Below are positions 37,077 through 46,293 of a stretch of 64,000 nucleotides of DNA, piece after piece (the stretch's first letter is position 1; each line of letters opens with the position of its first letter). Source of the DNA: Rhizobium sp. AQ_MP. GTDB lineage: Bacteria > Pseudomonadota > Alphaproteobacteria > Rhizobiales > Rhizobiaceae. Under the pieces are notes generated by a model. The model was not told the DNA's origin and did not search any database. It worked only from the letters and a program-made list of their open reading frames with translations. The position numbers and the translations under genes are program-made. The DNA lies in assembly GCF_014237835.1 (NCBI RefSeq), contig NZ_JACJVI010000001.1:434001-498000 (forward strand). Direction: 5' to 3'.

Positions 37077-38528
37077 ATGAATATGCATGTATCGCTATTG
37101 ATCAACGGTGCCGAAAAGGCAGCCGCCGGCGGGCGTACGTTTACCCGTATCAATCCTTTCACGCAGGAAGTCGCGACCACGGCGTCGGCTGCCAGCCTCG
37201 AGGATGCAAATGCAGCTGTCGAGGCGGCCGCAGCCGCTTTCCCAGCATGGTCGAAGACTGGCCCGGGTGAGCGCCGCAAGATTCTGCTCAAGGCTGCCGA
37301 AATCATGGAGTCCAAAACCGCCGAGTTCTCGGAACTGGTCGTGGCGGAAACAGGTGCCACCGGTCATTGGGGCGCCTTCAACGTTATGGTCGCCGCCAGC
37401 ATGCTGCGCGAGGCCGCCTCGATGACGACGCAGATCTCGGGCGAAGTCATTCCGTCGAACAAGCCGGGCTCCCTGTCCATGGGCATGCGCCAAGCCGTAG
37501 GCGTTTGCCTCGGCATCGCGCCTTGGAATGCGCCGATCATCCTTGGCACCCGCGCCGTCGCCATGCCGCTCGCCTGCGGCAACACTGTCATCCTGAAGGC
37601 GTCCGAGCAGTGCCCCGGCACTCATCGCCTGATCGCACAATGCCTCGTGGAAGCCGGTCTGCCGACCGGTGCCATCAGCGTCATCACCAATGCACCGGAA
37701 GACGCAGCTAAGATCGTCGAGGCCTTGATCACCAATCCGGCCGTGAAGCGGGTGAACTTCACGGGCTCCACCAAGGTCGGCAAGATCATCGGTGAGCTTT
37801 GCGGCCGTCATCTGAAGCCGGCTCTGCTCGAGCTCGGCGGCAAGGCTCCGCTGGTTATTCTCGACGACGCCGATATCGACGCTGCCGTCAACGCGGCTGC
37901 CTTCGGCGCATTTGCCAATATGGGCCAGATCTGCATGTCGACCGAACGGATCATCGTCGACGAGAAGATCGCCGACGAGTTTGTCGCCAAGCTTGCCGCC
38001 AAAGCATCCAAGCTGCCGGCCGGCGACCCCAAGGGTCACGTCGTCCTCGGCTCGCTGATCAGCCTGGAATCGGCGAAGAAAATGGATGATCTAATTGCCG
38101 ACGCGGTTTCCAAGGGTGCCAAGCTTGTGGCTGGCGGCAAGCGCGAAGGCAGCGTTGTCGAGGCGACGCTGCTCGATCAGGTGACGCCTGATATGCGCAT
38201 GTACTCCGAAGAGAGCTTCGGCCCCGTGAAGCCGATCATCCGTGTGAAGAGCGAGGAAGAGGCGATCCGTGTCGCCAACGACACCGAATACGGGCTGTCC
38301 GGCGCGGTCTTCAGCCGTGATATCCGTCGCGCGCTCGCCGTTGCCGCCCGCATTGAATCCGGCATTTGCCACATCAACGGCCCGACGGTCTTCGATGAGC
38401 CGCAGATGCCGTTTGGTGGTGTCAAGGGCAGTGGCTATGGCCGTTTCGGCGGTAAGGCAGCGATTGCCGAATTCACGGAACTGCGCTGGATCACGATCGA
38501 AGATCCCAACCAGCATTACCCCTTCTAA
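37077..38528 (+). CDS. vdh: Vanillin/4-hydroxybenzaldehyde-type aldehyde dehydrogenase
   Basis: A 483-residue NAD(P)-dependent aldehyde dehydrogenase. Catalytic Cys286 (MGQICMSTE), general base Glu252 (LLELGGKAP) and Asn151 (APWNAP) are present. The sequence is closest in character to salicylaldehyde/vanillin dehydrogenases. In this cluster it would oxidise vanillin or 4-hydroxybenzaldehyde released by the hydratase/lyase to vanillate or 4-hydroxybenzoate. ATG 37077 follows GGAGGAGGAAG. A strong hairpin terminator follows the stop. Alternative aromatic aldehydes are possible. Confidence 0.85.
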   Translation: MNMHVSLLINGAEKAAAGGRTFTRINPFTQEVATTASAASLEDANAAVEAAAAAFPAWSKTGPGERRKILLKAAEIMESKTAEFSELVVAETGATGHWGAFNVMVAASMLREAASMTTQISGEVIPSNKPGSLSMGMRQAVGVCLGIAPWNAPIILGTRAVAMPLACGNTVILKASEQCPGTHRLIAQCLVEAGLPTGAISVITNAPEDAAKIVEALITNPAVKRVNFTGSTKVGKIIGELCGRHLKPALLELGGKAPLVILDDADIDAAVNAAAFGAFANMGQICMSTERIIVDEKIADEFVAKLAAKASKLPAGDPKGHVVLGSLISLESAKKMDDLIADAVSKGAKLVAGGKREGSVVEATLLDQVTPDMRMYSEESFGPVKPIIRVKSEEEAIRVANDTEYGLSGAVFSRDIRRALAVAARIESGICHINGPTVFDEPQMPFGGVKGSGYGRFGGKAAIAEFTELRWITIEDPNQHYPF

Positions 38529-38540
38529 GATCTGAAATGG

Positions 38541-38570
38541 AACGGCCGCCCACAAGGCGGCCGTTTTCGT
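38541..38570 (+). terminator. Rho-independent terminator after vdh
   Basis: AACGGCCGCC-CACAA-GGCGGCCGTT: perfect 10-bp stem followed by TTCGTT, 13 bp after the vdh stop; it may also serve the convergent MarR gene. Confidence 0.8.
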
Positions 38571-38587
38571 TCGGGATGTTCGGGGGA

Positions 38588-39100
38588 TCAGTCCAACTGG
38601 CCGTTGCGCGGAACGATGTCCGAATAGATGCGCTTGAGACACTGAATGAAAGCCTCGAGTTCCTCCGCCGAGAAACGTGAGGTGAAACGCAGCTCATGCT
38701 GTTGCTGGATGCTTCGAGCCTGCTTCAGCATCTCTGCGCCCGCTCCGGTGAGCAGCAATTCCTGGCGTCGCCGGTCGACCGGTGATGGCTGCCGCTCCAG
38801 AAGATCACGACTCTCAAGACGGTTGACCAGAGCCATCATCGTAGCCCGGTCCATGCTGAGCTGGTTCGCGATGTCGATCTGGCTGACCCTTGGGTTGGCT
38901 GAAATGAGTTCGAGCACCGCGAACTGCTTCTGCGTCAATCCAATGTCGCCCATCGCGGCCGTGTAATCCTGGTACACGGCAACATTCGCCATTCTCAAGT
39001 GGAAGCCGAGAATATCATCGAGGCGACCGGTACGGAGCGGAGACCCCACTTCGAAAACCTCGTCGTCATTCGCCGGCTTCAAGTCGTTGTGTCGAGTCAT
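38588..39100 (-). CDS. MarR-family regulator of hydroxycinnamate catabolism
   Basis: A 170-residue MarR protein with the winged-helix region VSQIDIANQLSMDRATMMALVNRLESRDLLERQPSPVDRR, of which SMDRATMMALV is the recognition helix and the wing follows. CouR/FerR-type MarR proteins repress the CoA-synthetase and hydratase genes until a hydroxycinnamoyl-CoA binds. Here the gene diverges from the CoA-synthetase gene, and two operator-like sequences lie between them. ATG 39100 is chosen; in-frame ATGs at 39109 and 39118 are alternatives with similar support. Confidence 0.83.
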   Translation of the reverse strand: MTRHNDLKPANDDEVFEVGSPLRTGRLDDILGFHLRMANVAVYQDYTAAMGDIGLTQKQFAVLELISANPRVSQIDIANQLSMDRATMMALVNRLESRDLLERQPSPVDRRRQELLLTGAGAEMLKQARSIQQQHELRFTSRFSAEELEAFIQCLKRIYSDIVPRNGQLD

Positions 39101-39176
39101 GGCTTCCATTCCATTCATGCGCCGCCAAGAGTGTGGAATCATTCATGATCACTTTCGACTGCAACAGTCAAATTAC

Positions 39177-39222
39177 CGCTTGTCAAATGGCAAGACTGTA
39201 ATTAGTATGCGTAACATACAAA
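39177..39222. promoter_or_regulatory. Candidate MarR operators upstream of the CoA-synthetase gene
   Basis: Two elements: CGCTTGTCAAATGGCAA (39177-39193), shared with the vdh upstream region, and an inverted repeat TTAGTATG-CGTAA-CATACAAA (39202-39222) whose arms match at 7 of 8 positions. Both lie in the 165-bp region between marR and the synthetase gene. Confidence 0.5.
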
Positions 39223-39265
39223 TCGCCAAGGAGGGCCCGAGTGGCTGGCGAGAGGGGGTACGAGC

Positions 39266-40822
39266 ATGCAGCCTGAATTGCGGTCGGAGTGGGCAGAGAG
39301 GGCTGCCGTTGGCCTTGAGACGGATGACCCTGTCATCTATCGCGCGATGGCCACGCCGCAGCGACAGGCTGTCTACGAGGTGGCGACCGGGCGCAGTGCG
39401 ACCTATGCGGCACTGAACGGTGCCGTCGGGCGTGCAGCCAAGCGTCTGGCAGAGATCGTCGGTCAGCAACCTGCGGCGCAGCGCATCGCCTTTCTGGGGC
39501 GCAACTCCATCGAGCAGTTGGTTGTCTGCCTGGCCTGCCAGCGTGCTGGCTTCGTATTTGTGCCCCTCAACTGGCGTCTCGGTGCCGCAGAGCTGGCCCA
39601 GATCCTTGAGGACTGTCAGCCGTCCGTGCTCTTGCACGACGAAGAGTTTGTGGCAGTTGTTGCCGAGATGGCGGATATCCCGCCGAAGACGATCGCCATT
39701 GACGGCGAGCAGGGCTGGGCGGCGATGGTCGCCTCGGGTCCGGAGGCGGAGCCCGTCGTGTTGGATGCGGATGCCCCATGCATTATGCTTTACACATCCG
39801 GCACAACGGGAACCCCGAAAGGTGTCATCATCACCAGAGGGAACGCCTTCGCTTCTGCGATCAACTTTTCGCTGGTCGGCGAAGTGACAAGCCGCTCGGT
39901 GTCGCTCTGCGATCTTCCTTTCTTTCACACGATTGGTTTGGTCGCCATCGGCAGAACCACCTTGATGATGGGCGGTCGCCTGATCATCTCCGACCGCTTC
40001 CTGCCCGAGCGGACGCTCTCTGTCCTCGGCGATCCAGCCCTCGGGGTCACCCATTACTTCGCTGTTCCCCAGATGGCTGCAGCCTTGCGGAATTCACCGG
40101 CATGGGATCCGACGGCTCTCAAGGCGCTGCAGGCAATTTTCATCGGCGGGGCTCCACTGTCTCCCGCGCTGATCGAGACCTTCCTGAAAGACGGCATCCC
40201 CCTCGTCAACGGCTATGGCATGAGCGAGGCTGGTACGACCATTCACATGCCGCTGGACCGTGATGCGGTCGCGCGGCACCCCGGCAGCGTCGGTTATCCC
40301 GCTCCGCTTCTCGCCGTCCGCCTGGTTGGCGAGGATGGGCAGGATGTTCGCGATGGCGAAGTTGGCGAGATCTGGGTCAAGGGCCCCTCGGTGACCCCCG
40401 GATATTGGAACAAGCCGGCGGAGACGGCACGCGCGTTCGTCGGGTCTTGGTATCGCACTGGCGACCTCGGTCGTCGCGCCGAAGGCGGTGTGATCCACGT
40501 ACCGGATCGCCTGAAGGACATGTATATCTCCGGCGGCGAGAATGTTTTCCCCGCCGAGATCGAAGCCGTGATCGGGGCTCATCCCAAGGTTCAGGATGTC
40601 GCGGTCATCGGACTTCCCGATGCCAAGTGGGGCGAGTGCGGCGTTGCCTTTGTCGTGGCGCGCGCGGATGCGCCATCGACCGAGGAAATCTTTGCCCACT
40701 GCGCGGAACGATTGGCATCCTACAAGCGGCCAAGCCGCATTGTTTTTCTCGACCAGATACCGCGAACGGCATCCGGCAAGGCACAAAAGCACATCTTGCG
40801 CCAGACCCATGCGCCGCAGTGA
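39266..40822 (+). CDS. fcs: Feruloyl/p-coumaroyl-CoA synthetase
   Basis: A 518-residue ANL-family acyl-CoA synthetase. The AMP-binding P-loop reads LYTSGTTGTPKGV, followed by NGYGMSEAG, the hinge TGDLGRRAEGG and a C-terminal catalytic Lys in RTASGKAQKH. It activates a carboxylic acid through an acyl-AMP. The partner genes (MarR regulator, hydroxycinnamoyl-CoA hydratase/lyase) indicate ferulate or p-coumarate as substrate. ATG 39266 follows GAGGGGG. It is 52 bp upstream of the hydratase/lyase gene and co-oriented. Confidence 0.83.
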   Translation: MQPELRSEWAERAAVGLETDDPVIYRAMATPQRQAVYEVATGRSATYAALNGAVGRAAKRLAEIVGQQPAAQRIAFLGRNSIEQLVVCLACQRAGFVFVPLNWRLGAAELAQILEDCQPSVLLHDEEFVAVVAEMADIPPKTIAIDGEQGWAAMVASGPEAEPVVLDADAPCIMLYTSGTTGTPKGVIITRGNAFASAINFSLVGEVTSRSVSLCDLPFFHTIGLVAIGRTTLMMGGRLIISDRFLPERTLSVLGDPALGVTHYFAVPQMAAALRNSPAWDPTALKALQAIFIGGAPLSPALIETFLKDGIPLVNGYGMSEAGTTIHMPLDRDAVARHPGSVGYPAPLLAVRLVGEDGQDVRDGEVGEIWVKGPSVTPGYWNKPAETARAFVGSWYRTGDLGRRAEGGVIHVPDRLKDMYISGGENVFPAEIEAVIGAHPKVQDVAVIGLPDAKWGECGVAFVVARADAPSTEEIFAHCAERLASYKRPSRIVFLDQIPRTASGKAQKHILRQTHAPQ

Positions 40823-40874
40823 AAATTGATCAATGGGCATCATCGCCCCAACGTAATGCCTCAAGGAGTCCATC

Positions 40875-41702
40875 ATGTCCGATGCGAATACCCAGCCAGA
40901 CCCGGTTCTCGTCGAGTTCGACAACGGGATCGCCTTTGTCACCCTGAACCGCCCTGAAAAGCGCAATGCCATGAATCCGAGACTGAATGTCCGGATGCTG
41001 GAAGTGCTTGACGAACTCGAAGCCGACGATCGCTGTGGCGTTCTGGTCTTGCGCGGCGCCGGCCAGTCCTGGTCCGCCGGCATGGACCTCAAGGAGTACT
41101 TCAGGGAGAACGACGGCAAGGGTCGCGCGGCCGTTCTCAAGAGCCGGCGCCAGTCCGGCGGCTGGTGGAACCGTCTGATGTATTTTGAAAAGCCGACCAT
41201 TGCCATGGTCAACGGCTGGTGCTTCGGCGGGGCCTTCACCCCTCTCGTATCCTGTGATCTGGCGATTGCCGCCGACGAGGCGACCTTTGGCCTTTCGGAG
41301 ATCAACTGGGGCATCCTGCCGGGCGGCAACGTGACGCGCGCCGTGGCAGAAGTGATGAACCACAGGGATTCGCTCTACTACATCATGACCGGCGAAACCT
41401 TTGGCGGCCGTAAGGCAAGGGAGATGGGGCTGGTCAACGAGTCCGTGCCGCTGGCAGATCTCGAAGCCCGCGTCCGCGTCCTCTGCGCGAGCCTGCTCGA
41501 AAAGAACCCCGTTGTTCTCAAGGCTGCCAAGGATACCTTCAAGCGTGTCCGTAACATGCCCTGGGAGCAGGCGGACGACTACATCTATGCCAAGCTCGAA
41601 CAAATGCTCTTCCTGGACAAGAGCAATGGCCGCGCCGAGGGGCTGAAGCAATTCCTGGACGACAAGACCTACCGGCCGGGTCTCGGCGCCTACAAGCGCT
41701 GA
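40875..41702 (+). CDS. ech: p-hydroxycinnamoyl-CoA hydratase/lyase
   Basis: A 275-residue crotonase-fold enzyme that hydrates feruloyl- or p-coumaroyl-CoA and cleaves it to vanillin or 4-hydroxybenzaldehyde plus acetyl-CoA. It carries the hallmarks of this subfamily: NRPEKRNAMNP, the oxyanion segment GAGQSWSAGMDLKEYF, VNGWCFGGAFTPLVSCDLA, SEINWGILPGGNV with the catalytic Glu, YYIMTGETFGG and the final KPGLxAYKR-like tail (RPGLGAYKR). ATG 40875 follows AAGGAG. The aldehyde product goes to the dehydrogenase at 37077-38528. Confidence 0.92.
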   Translation: MSDANTQPDPVLVEFDNGIAFVTLNRPEKRNAMNPRLNVRMLEVLDELEADDRCGVLVLRGAGQSWSAGMDLKEYFRENDGKGRAAVLKSRRQSGGWWNRLMYFEKPTIAMVNGWCFGGAFTPLVSCDLAIAADEATFGLSEINWGILPGGNVTRAVAEVMNHRDSLYYIMTGETFGGRKAREMGLVNESVPLADLEARVRVLCASLLEKNPVVLKAAKDTFKRVRNMPWEQADDYIYAKLEQMLFLDKSNGRAEGLKQFLDDKTYRPGLGAYKR

Positions 41703-41711
41703 ACGGCAGCC

Positions 41712-41736
41712 GGAACGTTTGGCCTCCATGAGCGTT
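41712..41736 (+). promoter_or_regulatory. Sigma-EcfG-type promoter of csbD
   Basis: Exact GGAAC (41712-41716) - 16 bp - CGTT (41733-41736), the consensus of the alphaproteobacterial general stress sigma factor, 65 bp before the csbD start. Confidence 0.75.
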
Positions 41737-41801
41737 TTCTGGCCAAGCGGATCGTGAAACGGCTTCGGTGCCGTGCGAGACCGCCAACAAGGAGAACGAC
41801 C

Positions 41802-41993
41802 ATGGGTGCCACTTCTGACAAGATCGCCGGCAAGGCCAACGAACTGGCCGGCAAGGCCAAGCAGGCCGTCGGCGACGCCACCGACAACCGCAGCCTTCAG
41901 GCGAAGGGCCTTGCCCAGGAAGCCAAGGGCGATGCGCAGCAGGCCAAGGGCCATGCGAAGGACGCCGTCAAGAACGTCGTTGACAAGGCCTGA
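41802..41993 (+). CDS. CsbD-family stress protein
   Basis: A 63-residue, Lys/Ala/Gln-rich, hydrophilic protein of the CsbD family (SDKIAGKANELAGKAKQAVG). Family members are strongly induced in general stress responses, but their molecular role is unknown. ATG 41802 follows AAGGAG. An exact EcfG-type promoter lies upstream and a strong terminator downstream, so this is an independent stress-induced unit. Confidence 0.9.
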   Translation: MGATSDKIAGKANELAGKAKQAVGDATDNRSLQAKGLAQEAKGDAQQAKGHAKDAVKNVVDKA

Positions 41994-42016
41994 CCTGGAT
42001 CAGATCCAGAGCTTCT

Positions 42017-42039
42017 GGCCCGCCATTGGCGGGCCTTTT
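42017..42039 (+). terminator. Rho-independent terminator of csbD
   Basis: GGCCCGCC-ATT-GGCGGGCC followed by TTTT, 24 bp after the csbD stop. Confidence 0.85.
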
Positions 42040-42111
42040 GCTGTCGACAGATCGTGTAGGGACAACGCAGCAATCGTGGTCCACCGACAAGCGGCCCTTC
42101 TGCCTTGATTG

Positions 42112-43842
42112 TCACGCTTCGTAGCGCGCAATCTCCGTCCCCGCCTGCAGATAGCCACCGGCCTCGGCCTTGAAGCGAACGCGGCCGGAGCGCGCTGCGG
42201 TCACCTGGGTTTCCATCTTCATTGCTTCCATCACGGCAATCAGATCGCCTGCCTGCACCTCGGATCCATCCTCGATCTTGAACGCCTGAAGTGTTCCCGA
42301 GACCGGCGCGGTGATGCTGGAGACATCCTCCGATTTGGCAGCGGTCTGTCCATGTCCGCCACCAACAGCGGCACCGCCAAGCCCGGACAGGAGCAGAGCC
42401 GGTATGGCAAGTTCGTGCCGCTTGCCGTCAATCTCCACATGGGTGCGGATTACCGAAGTATCTGGAAGCGGTTCCGGTCGGGCCGCCGCCGCAAGCGGTT
42501 CGGCGAAATCCGTCTCGATCCAGCGGGTGTGAACGCGGAAACCATCTTCACCCGTAAAGTCGCGGGCTTCCATTGCGGCACGATGAAAGGGCAGGACCGT
42601 TGCAACACCCTCGATGAAAAACTCTGCCAGGGCACGCCGCGCCCGGGCAAGCGCCTGCTCGCGGGTCGCGCCTGTGACAATCAGCTTTGCCATCAGGGAA
42701 TCGAAGGTGCCCGGAACGGTCGAGCCGGTGGTAACGCCCGTGTCGAGGCGCACGCCCGGACCGGATGGCGGGTCGAAGCGGGTGATTGCGCCCGGCGTTG
42801 GCAGAAAGCCCCGTCCAGGGTCCTCGGCATTGATGCGGAACTCGATCGAGTGACCGCGCGGGGCAGGGGTTTCCAGCACCTCAAGCGCCTTGCCTTCTGC
42901 AATTCGGAACTGCTCCACGACGAGGTCGATGCCTGTCGTTTCCTCGGTCACCGGGTGCTCGACCTGCAGGCGGGTGTTGACCTCCAGGAACGAGATCGTC
43001 CCGTCGACACCGAGCAGAATTTCGACGGTGCCGGCACCCGAATAACCCGCCGCCGCGCAGATCTTCTTCGCCGCGTCGTGGATCGCCTGCCGCTGTGCAT
43101 CGCTGAGGAAGGGCGCCGGCGCCTCTTCGACGAGCTTCTGATTGCGTCGCTGCAGCGAACAGTCGCGTGTGCCGAGCACCAGAACATTCCCATGCTTGTC
43201 GGCGAGAACCTGCGCCTCGATATGCCGCGGACGATCAAGGAAACGTTCGAGGAAACATTCGCCACGACCGAAGGCGGCTTCCGCCTCGCGCACGGCGGAA
43301 TGATAGAGCTCTGCCACATCCTCCATCTTCCAGGCGACCCTCAGGCCCCGCCCGCCGCCGCCATGCGCGGCCTTGATCGCAACCGGCAGTCCGTGTGCTT
43401 TTGCGAAGGCGATCACCTCTTCGGCAGTCTCGACAGGTCCGTCGCTGCCGGCGACCAGCGGAGCGCCGACCGAAAGCGCGATCCGCCGCGCCTCGACCTT
43501 GTCGCCGAGCGCCTCGATCACGTGCGGATCCGGACCGATCCAGGTGAGGCCTGCCTCCTGCACGGCGCGGGCGAAATCCGCCCGTTCGGACAAGAACCCA
43601 TAGCCAGGATGCACCGCGTCCGCACCGGACCGGCGGGCAATCTCGATGAGCTTCTGGATGTCGAGATAGGTCTCTGCCGGACGACTGCCGACCAGCCCAT
43701 AAGCCTCATCTGCGAGCCTGACGAACAGCGCATCCAGATCCGGATCGGCATAGACCGCGACGGACTTAAGCCCGTAGTCGCGGCAGGCGCGGATGATGCG
43801 CACGGCGATTTCGCCGCGATTGGCGATCAGCACTTTCTTCAT
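42112..43842 (-). CDS. Biotin carboxylase fused to a biotin-carrier domain
   Basis: A 576-residue protein. Residues 1-about 445 are a biotin carboxylase ([20 protein letters not shown]-grasp glycine loop [10 protein letters not shown]; biotin site near GAGTVEILL). Residues about 500-576 are a biotinyl domain with biotin-accepting Lys542 in EAMKM. No carboxyltransferase domain or neighbouring gene is found. It is the last gene of the 5-oxoprolinase operon, 48 bp after the PxpBC gene; such a carboxylase often accompanies pxpABC, but its exact role there is not established. A role in fatty-acid synthesis is less likely. Confidence 0.85.
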   Translation of the reverse strand: MKKVLIANRGEIAVRIIRACRDYGLKSVAVYADPDLDALFVRLADEAYGLVGSRPAETYLDIQKLIEIARRSGADAVHPGYGFLSERADFARAVQEAGLTWIGPDPHVIEALGDKVEARRIALSVGAPLVAGSDGPVETAEEVIAFAKAHGLPVAIKAAHGGGGRGLRVAWKMEDVAELYHSAVREAEAAFGRGECFLERFLDRPRHIEAQVLADKHGNVLVLGTRDCSLQRRNQKLVEEAPAPFLSDAQRQAIHDAAKKICAAAGYSGAGTVEILLGVDGTISFLEVNTRLQVEHPVTEETTGIDLVVEQFRIAEGKALEVLETPAPRGHSIEFRINAEDPGRGFLPTPGAITRFDPPSGPGVRLDTGVTTGSTVPGTFDSLMAKLIVTGATREQALARARRALAEFFIEGVATVLPFHRAAMEARDFTGEDGFRVHTRWIETDFAEPLAAAARPEPLPDTSVIRTHVEIDGKRHELAIPALLLSGLGGAAVGGGHGQTAAKSEDVSSITAPVSGTLQAFKIEDGSEVQAGDLIAVMEAMKMETQVTAARSGRVRFKAEAGGYLQAGTEIARYEA

Positions 43843-43890
43843 CGGGGTCTCCTCACTGTCTCTCTTGGCCTGCCATCGCTGCTTGGCGGA

Positions 43891-45492
43891 TCATGCCCGG
43901 TCGGGCTCGATCTCGGCGAAGCGCGTTATGGGCCGGAATTGAATTTTCGCATTCACCGGGATCTGGCCGGCGAGATCGAGATGATATTCGGCGACCGTGC
44001 CGATAACCGGGTAACCGCCGGTCAGCGGGTGGTCGGCGAGAAAGAGCACGGGCTGCCCGCTATGCGGAACCTGGATGGCACCCGTCGCCGTCCCCTCGCT
44101 CGGAAGCTCCGCCTTGTCCTTGCGCTCTAGCGCCTCAGGACCGGAGAGACGGATCCCGACCCGGTTCGATTGCGGCGTCACCTCGTAGACCTGGCTCGAC
44201 AGCGTTTCGATTCCCCGCTCGGTGAACCAGTCGCTGCGGGGGCCCATGACGACATCGAGCGTGACGATTTCACCCGGTGCCGGACAGACAAATGCGGGGC
44301 TTTCGGTCAGCGACACGGGCGAAAGGCGGTGCTCCCCATTTCCCATGGCAAGCACGGCGCCGACGCTGACCGGCGCCGGCCCGACGACGGCGAGCGTATC
44401 CGTCGAGGCGCTGCCCAAAACCGGTGCCACGTCGAGACCACCACGAAATGCCAGGTAGCTGCGGGCGCCGCGCGTCGCAAAGCCGAGGGAAACCGTGTCT
44501 CCCGCTTCGAGCGAAATCGGCTGATATCCTTCGGCGGCGATGTTCCGACCCGCCTTGTTGCGGATAACGATCGGGCATGGGGCACCTGTCACGGCCATCA
44601 CGGTCGGCCCGGAAATCTCGAATGCGAAACCGCCGAGCGTTATCTCCAGGCAGGGCGCTTCCAAGGGATTGCCGACGATCCGGTTTGCGGCCCGGAAGGC
44701 CCCCTGGTCGAGAGCGCCTGAGGAGGATACGCCCTGTCCGGCCTGGCCGAAACGGCCGAGATCCTGCACCAGCGCCGGCATCGGGGCTGCGGTGATAGTA
44801 ATCGTCGTGGCTGCATCAGACGCAGTGGTGCCGGTGGAGATCGGTTCTGCTCGGCCGGGCACAACCACGCTCTGAGGCCGCTTTGCAAGATCGAAGAACC
44901 GCACCCGGTATCCCGGCTGGAAGAGTGCAGGCGGATCGCGCGTCAGGTCCCACATCTTGAGCGGCGTTGTGCCGATGATCTGCCAGCCGCCGGGGCTTGC
45001 CTGCGGATAGACGCCGGAAAAGGCGCCGGCGAGCGCGACCGATCCGGCGGGGATCTTCGTGCGCGGGCTTTGCCGCCGCGGCACCTGCAACGCCGGATCG
45101 CCCCCGACCAGATAGCCGAAACCCGGCGCAAAGCCGCAAAAGGCCACGGTGAATTCGCTTGCCGTATGCCGCTCGATCACCTCACTCACGGATAGACCTG
45201 TCAGCGCCGCGACATCGTCCAGGTCTTCGCCATCATAGACGACGGGGATCTCGACCAGCATGTCGGATGGCGCGATCTTCGCCGAACGATCACGGGTGCT
45301 GATCGTTGCTGCCAGGCCCTCCGCCGTCAGGATCTCCGGACGGAACCGGATCATCAGCGTCCGCGCCGCCGGGACAATATCGACGATGCCGTTCACCGGC
45401 TCGGCTTCAAGCGAGGCAAAGAGCGCGAGCGTCTCGTCGAGATCTTTCAACTCGACGATCAGGACAGTCAGGCTGACGGGGAGAAAACGCAT
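43891..45492 (-). CDS. pxpBC: 5-oxoprolinase subunits B and C, fused (KipI-KipA)
   Basis: A 533-residue fusion. Residues 1-about 225 are PxpB/KipI (VEIPVVYDGEDLDDVAALTG; FCGFAPGFGYLVG; PRTKIPAGSVALAG). Residues about 240-533 are PxpC/KipA (PALVQDLGRFGQAGQGVSSSGALD; SYLAFRGGLDV; FLADHPLTGGYPVIG). With PxpA it forms the ATP-dependent enzyme that opens 5-oxoproline to glutamate. In many bacteria B and C are separate genes. ATG 45492 begins 7 bp after the pxpA stop, so the three subunits are co-expressed. Some related proteins were earlier named urea-amidolyase-like. Confidence 0.88.
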   Translation of the reverse strand: MRFLPVSLTVLIVELKDLDETLALFASLEAEPVNGIVDIVPAARTLMIRFRPEILTAEGLAATISTRDRSAKIAPSDMLVEIPVVYDGEDLDDVAALTGLSVSEVIERHTASEFTVAFCGFAPGFGYLVGGDPALQVPRRQSPRTKIPAGSVALAGAFSGVYPQASPGGWQIIGTTPLKMWDLTRDPPALFQPGYRVRFFDLAKRPQSVVVPGRAEPISTGTTASDAATTITITAAPMPALVQDLGRFGQAGQGVSSSGALDQGAFRAANRIVGNPLEAPCLEITLGGFAFEISGPTVMAVTGAPCPIVIRNKAGRNIAAEGYQPISLEAGDTVSLGFATRGARSYLAFRGGLDVAPVLGSASTDTLAVVGPAPVSVGAVLAMGNGEHRLSPVSLTESPAFVCPAPGEIVTLDVVMGPRSDWFTERGIETLSSQVYEVTPQSNRVGIRLSGPEALERKDKAELPSEGTATGAIQVPHSGQPVLFLADHPLTGGYPVIGTVAEYHLDLAGQIPVNAKIQFRPITRFAEIEPDRA

Positions 45493-45499
45493 GAAAGCC

Positions 45500-46270
45500 T
45501 CAGGAGCGCGCGTGGAGGAAGGATCGCACCGTGATGCCGTCCTTCTCGAAAGCCTGGCGGATCTCCCGCGCGATCGCGACAGCACCGGGGCTATCGCCAT
45601 GCACGCAAATGGACTGAGCCTCGATCTTGATGGTCGAACCATCGATCGCCTCGATCGTGCCCTCATGGGCAAGTTGCAGCATGCGTCGGGCAATCAGCGC
45701 GGTATCGTGGAGCACGGCACCCGGCTCCCGGCGGGAAACAAGCGCACCCGAGGGCGTATAGGCGCGATCGGCAAAGGCCTCAGCGACGGCCTTCAGGCCA
45801 GAGGCGCGGGCGAGGTCCAGAATTGGTGAACCGGCTAGCCCCATCATGACCAACTTTGGATCGATAGCCCGGATGCCGTCGATCACCGCCTGGCCCTGCT
45901 TCGGGTCATGGGCGATGCGATTGTAGAGCGCGCCATGGGGCTTCACATAGCCGACGGTGACGCCGGCGGCCGCCGCAACACCCTTCAGCGCACCGATCTG
46001 GTAGATCACATCGGCGGTCAGTTCCGCCGATGTGACATCCATGTCGCGCCGGCCAAAGCCGACGCGGTCGGGATAGGAGACATGCGCCCCGATCGAGACA
46101 CCGCGCTCTGCGGCGGCTTTCACGGTCTTGCAGATGCCGACGGGATCGCCGGCATGGAAACCGCAGGCGACATTGGCGCTGGAGACGATGGAGAGCATCG
46201 CCTCGTCGTCGCCCATGGCCCAGGCGCCATAGCTTTCGCCGAGGTCGCTGTTGAGATCGATGGCAGTCAT
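45500..46270 (-). CDS. pxpA: 5-oxoprolinase subunit A (LamB/YcsF family)
   Basis: A 256-residue TIM-barrel-like protein of the LamB/YcsF family. It starts [16 protein letters not shown] with acidic residues that line the active site, and has [28 protein letters not shown] and [11 protein letters not shown], all strongly conserved. It is the catalytic partner of PxpB-PxpC in cleaving 5-oxoproline, a damage product of glutamine and glutathione. ATG 46270 is preceded by GGGAGGAAG. It lies 23 bp after the Nramp-like gene. Confidence 0.92.
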   Translation of the reverse strand: MTAIDLNSDLGESYGAWAMGDDEAMLSIVSSANVACGFHAGDPVGICKTVKAAAERGVSIGAHVSYPDRVGFGRRDMDVTSAELTADVIYQIGALKGVAAAAGVTVGYVKPHGALYNRIAHDPKQGQAVIDGIRAIDPKLVMMGLAGSPILDLARASGLKAVAEAFADRAYTPSGALVSRREPGAVLHDTALIARRMLQLAHEGTIEAIDGSTIKIEAQSICVHGDSPGAVAIAREIRQAFEKDGITVRSFLHARS

Positions 46271-46293
46271 GTCTTCCTCCCTATTCGTCTTGC

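Noticed and set aside
42109-44130. 673-residue open frame on the plus strand opposite the biotin carboxylase
   Set aside because: It is an antisense shadow of a conserved enzyme with no domain of its own.
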